This document shows positions 1 through 9,708 of a stretch of 64,000 nucleotides of DNA, in pieces (position 1 is the first letter of the stretch; each line of letters opens with the position of its first letter). Position numbers and translations under genes: made by a program. The notes under the pieces are model-generated. The model was not told the DNA's origin and did not search any database. It saw only the letters and a list, made by a program, of their open reading frames with translations. Origin of the DNA: Psychroserpens sp041224425 (lineage in GTDB: Bacteria; Bacteroidota; Bacteroidia; Flavobacteriales; Flavobacteriaceae); contig NZ_JBGFGL010000080.1 in NCBI RefSeq assembly GCF_041224425.1, positions 372,001 to 436,000 of the forward strand. Reading direction: 5' to 3'.

Positions 1-956
1 TTGTTCTCATACAGAATGTCATAAACAGCTTCAATAATAGGTAAGCGTGTTTTCTTTTTATTCTTGATATTGAGATCATGCGCACTTTTTGTAGCATAGT
101 AACCTTCAGCAACCATGTTCATTTCCATTTGAGCAGATTTTACGGTATAGCCTTTACCGATCATGTTACCAAACATGCGATTTCTGGAAAACGTAGAATA
201 ACCGGTTACCAATAAATCGCCTAAGTACGCAGAATTATTGATATTGCGTTTCATCTTGTGCATTTTTTTGATAAAACGCTTCATCTCTCTTATGGCATTA
301 CTCATCAATACGCTTTGAAAATTGTCACCATAACCCAATCCGTGAGCAATTCCAGCAGCAATAGCGTAAATATTTTTTAGCATCACAGCGTATTCAGTAC
401 CGATGATGTCGTCGCTTATTTTGGTTTTTATATAATCACTAGCTAAAGCATCAGCAATCATTTGTGCTTTTTCAGCATCGGCACAGGAAATCGTTAGATA
501 AGACAAACGCTCTAAAGCAACTTCCTCTGCATGGCAAGGACCAGCAATAACAGCAATGTTTTCAAAAGGAATATGGTAAATATCGTGAAAATGCTCACCA
601 ACCAACAAACCCGATTCTGGCATAATTCCCTTTACTGCTGAAACCACAATTTTTTCTGAAATGTCAACTGTGAGTTTTTCCAATTCTGAATGGATAAAAG
701 CTGAAGGAATTACAAAAATCAATATATCAGCCCAGTCGGCAATTTCATCAATGTCGTTACTTAACTTAAGTTGCTCCAAGTTAAACTCTACAGAACTCAA
801 ATAACTCGGATTGTGTTCTTCCTTTAGTATGTGTTCTTTGGTGTATACACTTCGCATGTACCAACCTACTTCGTCTAGATTTTCACAGAGCATTTTGACA
901 ATAGCAGTTGCCCAGCTTCCTGCACCAAAAACAGCATATTTTACAGGTTTACTCAT
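1..956 (-). CDS. gpsA: Glycerol-3-phosphate dehydrogenase [NAD(P)+], C-terminus cut by window edge
   Basis: Reduces dihydroxyacetone phosphate to sn-glycerol 3-phosphate in the cytoplasm, the backbone for phospholipid synthesis. Reading the minus strand from the ATG at 956, the product opens with a Rossmann dinucleotide-binding motif (FGAGSWATA, residues 10-18). Further on it has the family segment around the catalytic lysine (MLKNIYAIAAGIAHGLGYGDN region) and a C-terminal stretch ending near EAVYDILYEN at the window edge. About 318 codons are visible, so only the last few residues are missing. It is divergent from the lipoprotein gene at 1094, with a 137-bp shared intergenic region. Family assignment is secure. 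Confidence 0.95.
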   Translation of the reverse strand, partial: MSKPVKYAVFGAGSWATAIVKMLCENLDEVGWYMRSVYTKEHILKEEHNPSYLSSVEFNLEQLKLSNDIDEIADWADILIFVIPSAFIHSELEKLTVDISEKIVVSAVKGIMPESGLLVGEHFHDIYHIPFENIAVIAGPCHAEEVALERLSYLTISCADAEKAQMIADALASDYIKTKISDDIIGTEYAVMLKNIYAIAAGIAHGLGYGDNFQSVLMSNAIREMKRFIKKMHKMKRNINNSAYLGDLLVTGYSTFSRNRMFGNMIGKGYTVKSAQMEMNMVAEGYYATKSAHDLNIKNKKKTRLPIIEAVYDILYEN

Positions 957-1093
957 ATAAAGCGCATCAGTTTAGTTCTTCAAAAATACATAAAAAAAAG
1001 GGGAAGCACCTACTAAAATTCAAGCGGTCAACCTTAAGTTTTAAATTTTGGCACGTGTTTTGAAACTTGCATAATGAGTAACCCAAAAAACGA

Positions 1094-2050
1094 ATGATTA
1101 TGAAAACAATGAAACTACTTTTAGGCTTTGTGCTTAGCGCTACGCTTCTAACGTCTTGTTACAGAGAAGAAGTGATTGTTAACGATTATAACAATCAACC
1201 AGGTATTACATTGAATCAGTTATTGGGTTCATATGAATTATGGTATGTCGATATCAACCAAACCTTAGGTACTGGAGAAACACCTTTCCTACAAATTGCT
1301 TTTACCATATCTTTTAGAAACGGTATTGTATATGCCAATAACAATTTAGTTGGTTTTGGAAGTTCAGGTAATGGCATTGGAATTGATGTCGGAACGTATG
1401 ATGCGTACAATATGATTTTAGACGTGTATCATGATATTGATGGTTTTGAAACCTTTGATGTATACCAATTGGATGCAAACACTATCGAGTTGTACAATCC
1501 TTTTAATGACACCTCTTACTTTTTACATGGCTACCAAAGAAGTACCTTCGATTACGACTTCGTGTTTTATGATAACATTCATTATTTCTTACAGGAATAT
1601 GAAGCTTGGGAGAAAACCTATACGAGTCAGATGGGAGCCATAAACGAATTTGATAACGAAAATTATTTACAGTTTTTGGCTGGCGGAAATGATTCGGTTT
1701 TTAGAAGCTCACAAGACACAAATATTGGAAATCCAGATAATATCTATTGGGATTATACAGGAATCTATGGTGTTGGAGACATTAGCAATAATATGTATCT
1801 GAAAACATTAACATTAGATTATGACTTTTTCGACAATGAATTTTTTGAATTGAGCGTTATTAATGATCAAAGAATCGAATTGTACCATCCGTCATCTGGA
1901 ACCGTTTATGAGTTTACTGGACGAGGATACATTCAATTCTTAAGAGAAACAGATGCTCAAGGTAGAAAGATAGAAGGCTCTAAACAGCCTAAAAAGCGTA
2001 AACAAAAAACGCCTAAAAAGGAAAACCCAAGAGTTAATTCGAGAAGCTAA
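1094..2050 (+). CDS. Flavobacterial lipoprotein of unknown function
   Basis: A 318-aa predicted lipoprotein. A hydrophobic N-terminus is followed by the lipobox LTSC with Cys22, so it is probably exported and lipid-anchored. The body contains two similar beta-rich segments, each with an LxGxYELWYV/YxNxxxF flavour, and ends in a strongly basic tail (about residues 290-318, many K/R/P). Homologues in Flavobacteriaceae databases often carry the label nicotinic acid mononucleotide adenylyltransferase. Nothing in this sequence (no HxGH nucleotidyltransferase motif, an export signal) supports that label, so I treat the function as unknown. It stands alone and is followed by a hairpin terminator at 2080-2118. 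Confidence 0.8.
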   Translation: MIMKTMKLLLGFVLSATLLTSCYREEVIVNDYNNQPGITLNQLLGSYELWYVDINQTLGTGETPFLQIAFTISFRNGIVYANNNLVGFGSSGNGIGIDVGTYDAYNMILDVYHDIDGFETFDVYQLDANTIELYNPFNDTSYFLHGYQRSTFDYDFVFYDNIHYFLQEYEAWEKTYTSQMGAINEFDNENYLQFLAGGNDSVFRSSQDTNIGNPDNIYWDYTGIYGVGDISNNMYLKTLTLDYDFFDNEFFELSVINDQRIELYHPSSGTVYEFTGRGYIQFLRETDAQGRKIEGSKQPKKRKQKTPKKENPRVNSRS

Positions 2051-2079
2051 ATTTTGGTTGGTTATTTAGTTTCCAATAG

Positions 2080-2118
2080 CGTCCATCACATTCAATTGTG
2101 GTGGACGTTTTATTTTAA
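2080..2118 (+). terminator. Rho-independent terminator after the lipoprotein gene
   Basis: An 11-bp stem (2080-2090 against 2097-2107, one G-T wobble) with a 6-nt loop is followed by TTTTATTTT. It lies 30 bases after the stop of the lipoprotein gene. Confidence 0.75.
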
Positions 2119-2234
2119 TTGTGACTTTTATACTTTAATAGGTGTCTTAAGAATGAATGTGATTTTATATTGGATTTTCAAAAGAAAATCACCAACTTTA
2201 TATCACGAATATTAACACTAAAAACATATACATT

Positions 2235-2732
2235 ATGGGATTATTTTCATTTATTAAAAATGCAGGAGCAAAGGTTTTTGGCATTGGAAAAACGACTGAA
2301 GAGGAAGCTGCTGAGGCTAGAGCAAAAGCAGAAGCTGCTGAACTTAAAGCTGAAGAAGCTGCTGCGAGAAAACTCGAAGAAACAATTAGCGATTTACAAT
2401 TACAAGTCGAGGACTTGAACGTCTTTATTGACGACGATATGGCTCGTGTTACAGGAAAAGCTTACGACCAATCAACCAAAGAGAAAGTTGTCTTAGTTGT
2501 TGGTAATACGGCAGGTATTGCAACAGTTGACGATCAGATGACAGTTGAGCATACAGAACCTGAAGCACAATTCCATACAGTAGAGCGTGGTGATACCTTA
2601 AGTAAAATTGCTAAGCAATACTATGGGAATGCCATGAAATACCCTGTAATTTTTGAAGCAAACAAACCAATGTTAACCGATCCTGATAAGATTTATCCAG
2701 GACAGGTGCTTCGTATTCCTCACATGGATTAA
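2235..2732 (+). CDS. BON and LysM domain protein (Kbp/YgaU-like)
   Basis: A 165-aa protein. Residues 1-18 are a short amphipathic segment, 20-50 an Ala/Glu/Lys-rich coiled coil, about 50-105 a BON-like domain (VTGKAYDQSTKEKVVLVVGN region) and 113-163 a LysM domain (HTVERGDTLSKIAKQYYG ... YPGQVLRIP). The BON+LysM order matches E. coli Kbp/YgaU, a cytoplasmic potassium-binding protein of about 149 aa. This one is longer because of the added coiled coil. No cleavable signal peptide is visible, which agrees with a cytoplasmic location despite the LysM. A potassium-sensing role is inference from the family. It is monocistronic and ends at a strong terminator. Confidence 0.85.
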   Translation: MGLFSFIKNAGAKVFGIGKTTEEEAAEARAKAEAAELKAEEAAARKLEETISDLQLQVEDLNVFIDDDMARVTGKAYDQSTKEKVVLVVGNTAGIATVDDQMTVEHTEPEAQFHTVERGDTLSKIAKQYYGNAMKYPVIFEANKPMLTDPDKIYPGQVLRIPHMD

Positions 2733-2757
2733 GTAGCTTAAACAATGTAAGTAAATA

Positions 2758-2787
2758 AAAAAGCGCAACTATAGTTGCGCTTTTTTT
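2758..2787 (+). terminator. Terminator between the LysM gene and the convergent thioredoxin gene
   Basis: A near-perfect palindrome AAGCGCAACTATAGTTGCGC is followed by a T7 run. A-runs on the other side make it potentially bidirectional for the convergent gene ending at 2844. Confidence 0.8.
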
Positions 2788-2843
2788 ATTGTCATTCTGC
2801 AGTTGCTGTGGAACCTGTTAGATGAGATCCTGAATAATACTAA

Positions 2844-4154
2844 TTAATTCATTGCCTTTTCCAAAGCTTCGTAATCGTTGGGTTTGGCAATAATGGTTTT
2901 GTTCTTGTCTAATAGCAGATAGGTTGGTGTTGCCGAAACACCGTAGGCATTGGATATCGGATTGTCCCATTTCCCCAAACCAAGTACATGGATAAAATCA
3001 GGAAAATGCGAGATGGCATCTTTCCAGTTAAATTCATCATCTTCCAATCCTATAGCAATCACTTTGATATCAGGCTTCGTTGCCATTAAGGTTTTTACTT
3101 TTGGAAGTTCATCAATACAATGGCCACAAGTACTACTCCAAAAAATAATCAGGTATTGGTTGGCTACATCTAGTTCGTGAAGTGTGGAAGTTGTAGTAAC
3201 ACCATCTTTTGTAATTGGTAAATCAAAATTTTGCGCGATTTTCCCAATAGCATTGTTTTTATAACTAATGAGTTGATCTGTCAAAGCATTTTGGTTTGTG
3301 GCCTTACTTAAAGCTATCAAGTATCTATCAGCGATATAGTTTGCTACTTCAGGATTTTCCATAGATTTGAATCGGTTCCAAATCATTTGTAAGAGCATGG
3401 TTTTCAGTTCTAATTCACCATCTGGAATTTTTGATGCTACAGTATCGACATCATTTTTGTAAACCTCATTAGAAGTATTGGCAGTCATTCCGAAGACATA
3501 AGCCAAGACACGATCAATTAAAAAGTCTGAACTTTGTAATAGATAATTACTAAAGTCTACGTGGTCTAAAAATGTGCGTTTCAAGTTTGAGGAATAGGTT
3601 GAAAGATCTTCATATTCATTGGGAATATAAGGAGCATTCGCTTTAATGAAAGTAGAAGCCAGAGTTCCTTTAGCGGTCTCTTCAAAGGCCAATTGAGTAT
3701 CTTTGAGAGTTTTAAAAATATCCTTAAAAGCCTTTTTGTCAGTGCTTTCTTGAGTGTAGTAATTACTAATGGTTTGATTGATCATTTCCATACTATTGGT
3801 GTAGGATGACCATAATTTATTTTCCTTACTATCGGTAAAGGTCAAACCTTTTTCAGTGCTGAAGGTTAGCGTTACACTTTCTTTTCCGTTATATATAAAA
3901 TTAAAATTATTTTCCTCCGGTGGCAGCGCATATACTATTTTATAAATACCTGATGAAATCTTAGAATCCATCGCAATACTGAAATTACCTTCAGCATCAA
4001 TTTGAGCTCGATCTACATAATCAGTAGACGTTGGTGTAGCATGATATAAAAAGGCATACGTATAATCTGTTGCAGGGGAAAATGTTCCATTGATACTATG
4101 TTGTGAGAACATACACAACGGAATCAAGCTGAAAAGGAATAAAATGTTTTTCAT
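2844..4154 (-). CDS. TlpA/ResA-like thioredoxin with N-terminal DUF4369-like region
   Basis: A 436-aa exported protein with a cleavable signal peptide (about residues 1-17, ending MFSQ). The N-terminal 120 residues resemble the beta-rich DUF4369 domain common in Bacteroidota thioredoxins. The middle is helical. The C-terminal about 130 residues are a thioredoxin fold with the redox motif C343-G-H-C346 (preceded by WSST) and a downstream cis-proline region (SATPTYLLL). Family members reduce or shuffle disulfides in the periplasm; the substrate is unknown. It lies 19 bp downstream of mfd on the same strand, so it may be read through from mfd, though the two functions are unrelated. Confidence 0.88.
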   Translation of the reverse strand: MKNILFLFSLIPLCMFSQHSINGTFSPATDYTYAFLYHATPTSTDYVDRAQIDAEGNFSIAMDSKISSGIYKIVYALPPEENNFNFIYNGKESVTLTFSTEKGLTFTDSKENKLWSSYTNSMEMINQTISNYYTQESTDKKAFKDIFKTLKDTQLAFEETAKGTLASTFIKANAPYIPNEYEDLSTYSSNLKRTFLDHVDFSNYLLQSSDFLIDRVLAYVFGMTANTSNEVYKNDVDTVASKIPDGELELKTMLLQMIWNRFKSMENPEVANYIADRYLIALSKATNQNALTDQLISYKNNAIGKIAQNFDLPITKDGVTTTSTLHELDVANQYLIIFWSSTCGHCIDELPKVKTLMATKPDIKVIAIGLEDDEFNWKDAISHFPDFIHVLGLGKWDNPISNAYGVSATPTYLLLDKNKTIIAKPNDYEALEKAMN

Positions 4155-4173
4155 ATGTTTATTATAGCAATAA

Positions 4174-7100
4174 TTACTCCAAAATAGGTTTTATAGCAGT
4201 CAAGGCTTGTTTAACAGAATTGATATTGCTGAAAGTTAACAATAATCTTAAACCATTTCTAGTTTGTTTCTCTTTCATTTTACAAGCCATCGGATGGGTT
4301 TGTACAAACTGTAATACTTTTGTAAAACCTTCACTTTGATAAAACGGACTTTGTTGGTCGTTTATGAAATATCCGATAAATTTTCCTTTCTTCATAACCA
4401 CTTTTTCCAAACCAATTTTCGTGGCAATCCACTTAATTCGAACACTATTCAGTAAATCAATTACCTGAACAGGTAACTCACCAAATCGATCTATGATTTC
4501 GGTTTCAAAAGTTTCTAGTTCTGATTCGGTTTTTATGTCGTTAAGTTTTGTGTAGAGATTCAAACGCTCTGATATATTATTGACATAATCATCTGGAAAC
4601 AGCAATTCAAAATCGGTGTCAATGGTCACATCCTTAACAAATACTTTATCTTTTTTATCGTCTTTGTAAAGGTCTTTGAATTCTTTCTCCTTAAGCTCTT
4701 CAATAGCCTCATTTAAAATCTTTTGATAAGTGTCAAATCCGATATCATTGATAAAGCCACTTTGTTCACCACCTAATAAATCACCAGCACCACGAATTTC
4801 CAAATCTTTCATGGCAATATTGAAACCACTTCCCAATTCAGTATATTGTTCCAAGGCTGTAATACGTTTTCGAGCATCATTCGTCATGGCCGAATATTCT
4901 GGAGTGATAAAATAACAAAAGGCCTTTTTATTACTTCGTCCGACACGACCACGCATTTGGTGCAAATCACTCAATCCAAAATTATTGGCGTTATTAATGA
5001 AAATGGTATTGGCATTTGGCACATCCAAACCACTTTCAATAATGGTGGTACTCACCAAAACATCAAATTCTCCATTCATGAATGCGAGCATGAGTCGTTC
5101 CAGTTTTTTTCCTTCCATTTGTCCGTGACCAATGGCAATTTTAGCATCTGGAACCAAGCGTTGCAGTAACCCAGCAACTTCTTTAATGTTTTCGATGCGA
5201 TTGTGTACAAAAAAGACTTGACCACCACGTTGGATTTCATAAGACACGGCATCCCTAATGGTCTCCTCATTAAAACGAATCACGTGACTTTCAATTGGAT
5301 AACGGTTTGGAGGAGGTGTTGTGATAACCGATAAATCACGAGCTGCCATCAAACTAAACTGTAAGGTTCTTGGAATAGGCGTAGCTGTTAAGGTTAAGAC
5401 ATCTACATTTTCCTTTAGGGTTTTAAGTTTGTCTTTCACGGCAACACCAAACTTTTGTTCTTCATCAACAATGAGCAAGCCCAAATCTTTAAACTTCACG
5501 TTTTTGTTCACCAATTGGTGTGTCCCAATGATGATATCGACATGGCCTTTTTCAAGCTTTTCTAAGGTTTCTCGCTTTTCTTTTGCAGTTCGGAAACGAT
5601 TCAGGTAATCTACGGTTACAGGAAAATCCTTTAAACGCTCCGTAAAAGTTTTGTTGTGTTGATAGGCTAAAATGGTAGTAGGAACCAAAACCGCAACTTG
5701 CTTGCCATTATCTACAGCTTTAAAAGCAGCACGAATGGCGACTTCCGTTTTACCAAAACCAACATCGCCACAAACCAAACGATCCATTGGTCGTTCACTT
5801 TCCATATCGGCTTTGATATCTGCTGTAGAAGAAGTTTGATCTGGTGTGTCCTCATACAGAAAAGACGCTTCCAATTCATGTTGCAAATAGCTATCTGGTT
5901 TGTACTGGAAACCTTTCTTGAGTTTACGCTTCGCATAAACCTTAATCAAGTTGAAAGCAATTTCCTTAACCTTACTTTTTGTCTTTTGTTTAAGGGTTTT
6001 CCAAGCCTTGCTTCCTAATTTATAAACCTTTGGAGGCTTTCCGTCTTTACCGTTAAACTTTGTGATTTTGTGAAGCGAATGGATGCTGAGGTACAATACA
6101 TCACGTTCGCCATAAATCAGTTTTATGGCTTCTTGTTTCTTGCCTTCCACATCAATTTTTTGTAAACCGCCAAACTTTCCAATACCGTGGTCAATATGCG
6201 TGACATAATCGCCAATATCTAGATTGGTAAGTTCCTTTAAGGTAATGGCTTGCTTCTTGGCATAACCATTTTTAATATGGAATTTATGATAACGCTCAAA
6301 AATTTGATGATCCGTATAGCATGTAATCTTAAGGTCATGGTCAATAAAACCTTGGTACAAAGACAAGACAATGGTTTTATAATGTACTTCACCTTCAATA
6401 TCTTCAAAAATATCGTGAAACCGTTTGGCCTGTTGTTCGCTTACACAGGCTATGTAATTAGTGTAGCCTTTATTGTGATTTGCATTTAAATCCTCTATAA
6501 GTAAGTTGAATTGTTTGTTGAAAGCTGGCTGAGGTGTAGTGTTGCAAACAATCTGCTCTGAAGAAAAAACAGCATGCGTACCAAATTCGACAATACCGTA
6601 ATCTAACAACTGAGATTTCAATAAATTCGAATGGCAGAATAATTCCTCTGGTTCAGAGTGTTTAATTTCTGAAGACAACTCTTTAAAGGCCTCTTCAGCC
6701 TTGACAAAAAAGGAGTCAATTCTTGAAAACAGAACGTCTGCATTTTTAATAAAGACGACTGTTTTTTGAGCGATGTATTTAAGGAAGCTTTGTCTGCTTT
6801 CTTCAATAAGTTTATTAGCTACATTAGGAATGATCTGGATTTTCTTGATTTGATCTGTTGACAGTTGGCTTTCTACATCAAACGTTCTTATGCTATCCAC
6901 TTCATCACCAAAAAACTCAATTCTGTAAGGTTCGTCATGTGAAAACGAGAATACATCCACAATACCACCACGAACGGAAAACTCTCCAGGTTCTGTAACG
7001 AAATCAACACGCTTAAATCGGTATTCAAACAATACTTCGTTTACAAAATCGATACTTAACTCTTCACCAACACTAATTTTTAGCGTATTCTTTTCCAATT

Positions 7101-7518
7101 CACGTCGAGTGACGACCTTTTCAAAAAGCGCATCGGGATACGTAACGATGACAGCTGGTTTTTTTCTAGAGTTGATTCGGTTTAAAACCTCTGCCCTCAA
7201 TAACACATTGGCATTATTGGTTTCTTCTATTTGATATGGTCTGCGGTAACTTCCTGGATAAAATAATACGTCTTTGTCATTCAGTAAAACTTCCAAATCG
7301 TTTAAATAAAATGCCGCTTCTTCCTTGTCGTTAAATACTAAAAGGAAAGGACGTTCAGCAGTTTTAAATGTTTCACTAATAACTAACGATAGGGAAGATC
7401 CAATGAGACCTTTAAGGTGTGTTTTGGTTTTGGAAATCTCAGATTGGGCAATAGAAGATTGCAGATTTTGCACTTGCAAAGCCTGAGCGTACGTTTTTGA
7501 GAGAATGGAATTACTCAA
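4174..7518 (-). CDS. mfd: Transcription-repair coupling factor Mfd
   Basis: An ATP-dependent translocase that removes RNA polymerase stalled at DNA damage and recruits UvrA. At 1114 aa it is close to full family length (E. coli 1148). Visible domains are an N-terminal UvrB-homology module (SYRRPYQIEE, GGIVDVFSF), a CarD-like RNA-polymerase-interaction domain (GDYVTHIDHGIGKF), an SF2 motor with Walker A (CGDVGFGKTEVAIR), the Walker B variant DEEQ (LLIVDEEQKFG) and the TATPIPRT motif, and a C-terminal TRCF domain. The start is TTG at 7518: an in-frame TAA lies two codons further upstream and no ATG is available. A TATATTTG -7 box (7535-7542 on the minus strand) lies just upstream. Confidence 0.97.
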   Translation of the reverse strand: MSNSILSKTYAQALQVQNLQSSIAQSEISKTKTHLKGLIGSSLSLVISETFKTAERPFLLVFNDKEEAAFYLNDLEVLLNDKDVLFYPGSYRRPYQIEETNNANVLLRAEVLNRINSRKKPAVIVTYPDALFEKVVTRRELEKNTLKISVGEELSIDFVNEVLFEYRFKRVDFVTEPGEFSVRGGIVDVFSFSHDEPYRIEFFGDEVDSIRTFDVESQLSTDQIKKIQIIPNVANKLIEESRQSFLKYIAQKTVVFIKNADVLFSRIDSFFVKAEEAFKELSSEIKHSEPEELFCHSNLLKSQLLDYGIVEFGTHAVFSSEQIVCNTTPQPAFNKQFNLLIEDLNANHNKGYTNYIACVSEQQAKRFHDIFEDIEGEVHYKTIVLSLYQGFIDHDLKITCYTDHQIFERYHKFHIKNGYAKKQAITLKELTNLDIGDYVTHIDHGIGKFGGLQKIDVEGKKQEAIKLIYGERDVLYLSIHSLHKITKFNGKDGKPPKVYKLGSKAWKTLKQKTKSKVKEIAFNLIKVYAKRKLKKGFQYKPDSYLQHELEASFLYEDTPDQTSSTADIKADMESERPMDRLVCGDVGFGKTEVAIRAAFKAVDNGKQVAVLVPTTILAYQHNKTFTERLKDFPVTVDYLNRFRTAKEKRETLEKLEKGHVDIIIGTHQLVNKNVKFKDLGLLIVDEEQKFGVAVKDKLKTLKENVDVLTLTATPIPRTLQFSLMAARDLSVITTPPPNRYPIESHVIRFNEETIRDAVSYEIQRGGQVFFVHNRIENIKEVAGLLQRLVPDAKIAIGHGQMEGKKLERLMLAFMNGEFDVLVSTTIIESGLDVPNANTIFINNANNFGLSDLHQMRGRVGRSNKKAFCYFITPEYSAMTNDARKRITALEQYTELGSGFNIAMKDLEIRGAGDLLGGEQSGFINDIGFDTYQKILNEAIEELKEKEFKDLYKDDKKDKVFVKDVTIDTDFELLFPDDYVNNISERLNLYTKLNDIKTESELETFETEIIDRFGELPVQVIDLLNSVRIKWIATKIGLEKVVMKKGKFIGYFINDQQSPFYQSEGFTKVLQFVQTHPMACKMKEKQTRNGLRLLLTFSNINSVKQALTAIKPILE

Positions 7519-7562
7519 GACGTTTTATTTTGTGCAAATATATAATTTTTGTGCTTTGGCGT

Positions 7563-7594
7563 ATTGTTAAAATGTATTAATAAAACTATCTTTG
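7563..7594 (+). promoter_or_regulatory. Bacteroidota-type promoter of the TerB-like gene
   Basis: ATTG at 7563-7566, a 20-bp spacer, then TATCTTTG at 7587-7594, which matches the TAnnTTTG -7 consensus of the Bacteroidota primary sigma factor. The ATG follows 23 bases later. It is divergent from the mfd promoter. Confidence 0.65.
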
Positions 7595-7616
7595 TGCCAC
7601 TAAAAAATCAAAATAT

Positions 7617-8048
7617 ATGTCATTTTCAGAATTATTTGAAAGCGGATTCAAAAAGCGTAATGAAGACCACTTTGCTGCAATTGTTAGAGTAGCCATGAGT
7701 GATGGAATTATAAATGAAGCCGAAAAAGCCTTTTTAGACCGTTTAGCTGTACGATTAGACATAACAGAGTCTGATTATAAAGCGATATTGAAAGACTACC
7801 AAAGTCACCCAATCAATCCACCATTATCTTATGATCATCGCTTAGAGCGTTTGTATGATTTGGCTCGAATGGTTTGGGCCGATCATATCGAAGGTGAAGA
7901 CCAAGTGCGTTTGTTGGAAAAGTTATGTATCGGATTAGGGTTTAATCCAGACAACGTGAAATACATAACCGATAAGGCACTGAATTTAGTTCACTACGAA
8001 GTGGATTTGGATGATTTTATTGTCAAAATGAAACATATGAACCAATAA
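7617..8048 (+). CDS. TerB-like protein
   Basis: A 143-aa all-helical acidic protein with the TerB-family pattern: an AIVRVAMSDGIINEAEKAFLDRLA segment at the N-terminus and a second acidic helix pair (ARMVWADHIEGEDQV). TerB-like domains are often metal-binding modules. The tellurite-resistance label comes from the founding family and no other ter gene is nearby, so the real role is unknown. It has its own promoter and converges on fbp across a bidirectional terminator. Flavobacterial orthologues of about this length are common, which supports a real gene. Confidence 0.82.
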   Translation: MSFSELFESGFKKRNEDHFAAIVRVAMSDGIINEAEKAFLDRLAVRLDITESDYKAILKDYQSHPINPPLSYDHRLERLYDLARMVWADHIEGEDQVRLLEKLCIGLGFNPDNVKYITDKALNLVHYEVDLDDFIVKMKHMNQ

Positions 8049-8073
8049 GAAATTGTTTTGGTTCAATTCATAT

Positions 8074-8102
8074 AAAGCAGTCTTAATCAGACTGCTTTTT
8101 TT
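8074..8102. terminator. Bidirectional terminator between terB-like gene and fbp
   Basis: Stem AGCAGTC/GACTGCT (8076-8082 and 8090-8096) with a T7 run on the plus side. It sits between two convergent genes and overlaps the fbp stop region. Confidence 0.7.
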
Positions 8103-9105
8103 ATGCATTCCGCATAAATTCCTCTGCTTTTTCAACCATGTTTTTACTCCCACAAATAAAAGGCACGCGTTGGTGTAGTTCTGTAGGTTGTATATCCATA
8201 ATTCTATTAAAGCCATCGCTTGCTTTACCATTGGCTTGTTCTGCCAAAAACGCCATAGGATTGCATTCGTAGAGTAAGCGTAGTTTCCCATTAGAATTCA
8301 TAGAGCTCTTAGGATACATGTAAATACCTCCTTTGATCATATTGCGATGAAAATCGGAAACTAAAGACCCAATATACCTACTAGTGTAAGGTCGGTCACC
8401 TTCTTCCATTTGACAGTACTTGATATAGTTTTTAATACCCTGAGGAAAATGGATGTAGTTACCTTCATTAACAGAATAAATCTTACCGTCTTTAGGAAAT
8501 TGCATGTTGGGATGCGAGAGGTAAAAAGTTCCAATAGCTGGATTCAGAGTAAATCCGTTAACCCCTTCACCAGTTGTATAGACAATCATGGTTGAGGTCC
8601 CATAAATGATGTATCCAGCAGCTACTTGCTGGTTTCCTTTCTGAAGGAAATCCTCAATAGTCACAGGTGTTCCTACAGGAGTTATACGTCTGTAAATAGA
8701 AAAAATAGTTCCAACAGATACGTTGACATCTATATTGGAAGAACCATCTAGTGGGTCGATTAAAACAATGTATTTGTTTTGATGGTTTTCATCTTGGCTA
8801 TTAATGGAAATGAAAGAATCCTCCTCTTCACTGGCAATTCCGCAAACAATGTTTCGCTTGGTTAAGGTTTGAATAAATTTTTCATTGGCATACACATCTA
8901 GCTTTTGTTGGTTTTCACCTTGAATATTGGTGTCTCCTGCATTTCCTAGAATGTCGACTAATCCAGCTTTATTAACTTCATGATTGACTACTTTTGCGGC
9001 TAGTCGGATAGAGTTGATAAGTCGAGAGAGCTCTCCTGTGGTATATTTAAATGCAGTTTGGTTTTCAATGATAAACTCACCAAGAGTTTGATTTTTTTGA
9101 GACAT
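8101..9105 (-). CDS. fbp: Class 1 fructose-1,6-bisphosphatase
   Basis: Hydrolyses fructose 1,6-bisphosphate to fructose 6-phosphate, the committed gluconeogenic step. From the ATG at 9105 (MSQKNQTLGEF) the protein is 334 aa, the usual class 1 length. It carries the Mg-binding signature DPLDGSSN (residues 117-124) preceded by GIASEEED and followed by the substrate-binding C-terminal half. The reading frame is open for nine more codons to 9132, but the start at 9105 matches the normal flavobacterial N-terminus. Divergent from the GNAT-lysC operon. Confidence 0.95.
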   Translation of the reverse strand: MSQKNQTLGEFIIENQTAFKYTTGELSRLINSIRLAAKVVNHEVNKAGLVDILGNAGDTNIQGENQQKLDVYANEKFIQTLTKRNIVCGIASEEEDSFISINSQDENHQNKYIVLIDPLDGSSNIDVNVSVGTIFSIYRRITPVGTPVTIEDFLQKGNQQVAAGYIIYGTSTMIVYTTGEGVNGFTLNPAIGTFYLSHPNMQFPKDGKIYSVNEGNYIHFPQGIKNYIKYCQMEEGDRPYTSRYIGSLVSDFHRNMIKGGIYMYPKSSMNSNGKLRLLYECNPMAFLAEQANGKASDGFNRIMDIQPTELHQRVPFICGSKNMVEKAEEFMRNA

Positions 9106-9228
9106 GTATTTTGAATGATTACGTTTATGCAAATATCGTATTTTTTAATAAACTATAACGTTTGCGTAGCGCTTTTAATGTTTTCTTAAACCAACTTTTA
9201 AACTATCTTTACCCAAACTAAATTCGTA

Positions 9229-9708
9229 ATGAATGTCGTAATAAGAACTGCTACAATTGACGATATGCCTGAGGTGTTACAACTTATACAGGAACTGGCA
9301 GTTTATGAAAAAGAACCAGATGCCGTTAAGATAACCGCTGAAGATTTAAAGGCTTATGGGTTTGGGAAGCATTCAAGATTTCATTGTTTTGTTGCTGAAG
9401 CCCACTCTGAAGTGGTTGGTATGGCACTCGTTTATGAACGTTTTTCAACATGGAACGGTCCTGTGTTGCATTTGGAAGATTTGGTTGTGAGTGAGCGCAT
9501 GAGAGGTCAGGGAATTGGAGCAGCATTGTTGGATGAGGTGGTTGCATATGGACACCAATTGGGTGTTAAACGAATTACTTGGGTAGTGTTGAATTGGAAT
9601 GTACCAGCTATTGATTTTTACAAAAGTAGAGGTGCTGTTATTGACTCAGAATGGGATTCGGTGAGTTTGGATGAAGATGGAATTAAAAATTATTTATCAA
9701 AACTATAG
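9229..9708 (+). CDS. GNAT family N-acetyltransferase
   Basis: A 159-aa acetyltransferase with the GNAT core. The N-terminal IRTATIDDMPEVLQLIQELA is typical of diamine/thialysine acetyltransferase-like members. The acetyl-CoA loop is MRGQGIGAALL and the C-terminus has the VLNWNVPAIDFYKSRGA motif. The substrate is probably a small amine or amino acid, but the sequence does not settle it. The stop TAG is followed directly by the ATG of the aspartate kinase gene at 9709, so the two are co-transcribed. Confidence 0.85.
   Translation: MNVVIRTATIDDMPEVLQLIQELAVYEKEPDAVKITAEDLKAYGFGKHSRFHCFVAEAHSEVVGMALVYERFSTWNGPVLHLEDLVVSERMRGQGIGAALLDEVVAYGHQLGVKRITWVVLNWNVPAIDFYKSRGAVIDSEWDSVSLDEDGIKNYLSKL

Noticed and set aside
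1094..2050. Labelling the lipoprotein as nicotinic acid mononucleotide adenylyltransferase
   Set aside because: Homologues may carry this name, but the sequence has a lipobox and no HxGH nucleotidyltransferase motif.
7617..8048. Tellurite resistance function for the TerB-like gene
   Set aside because: Only the fold family is supported; no other ter genes are present.
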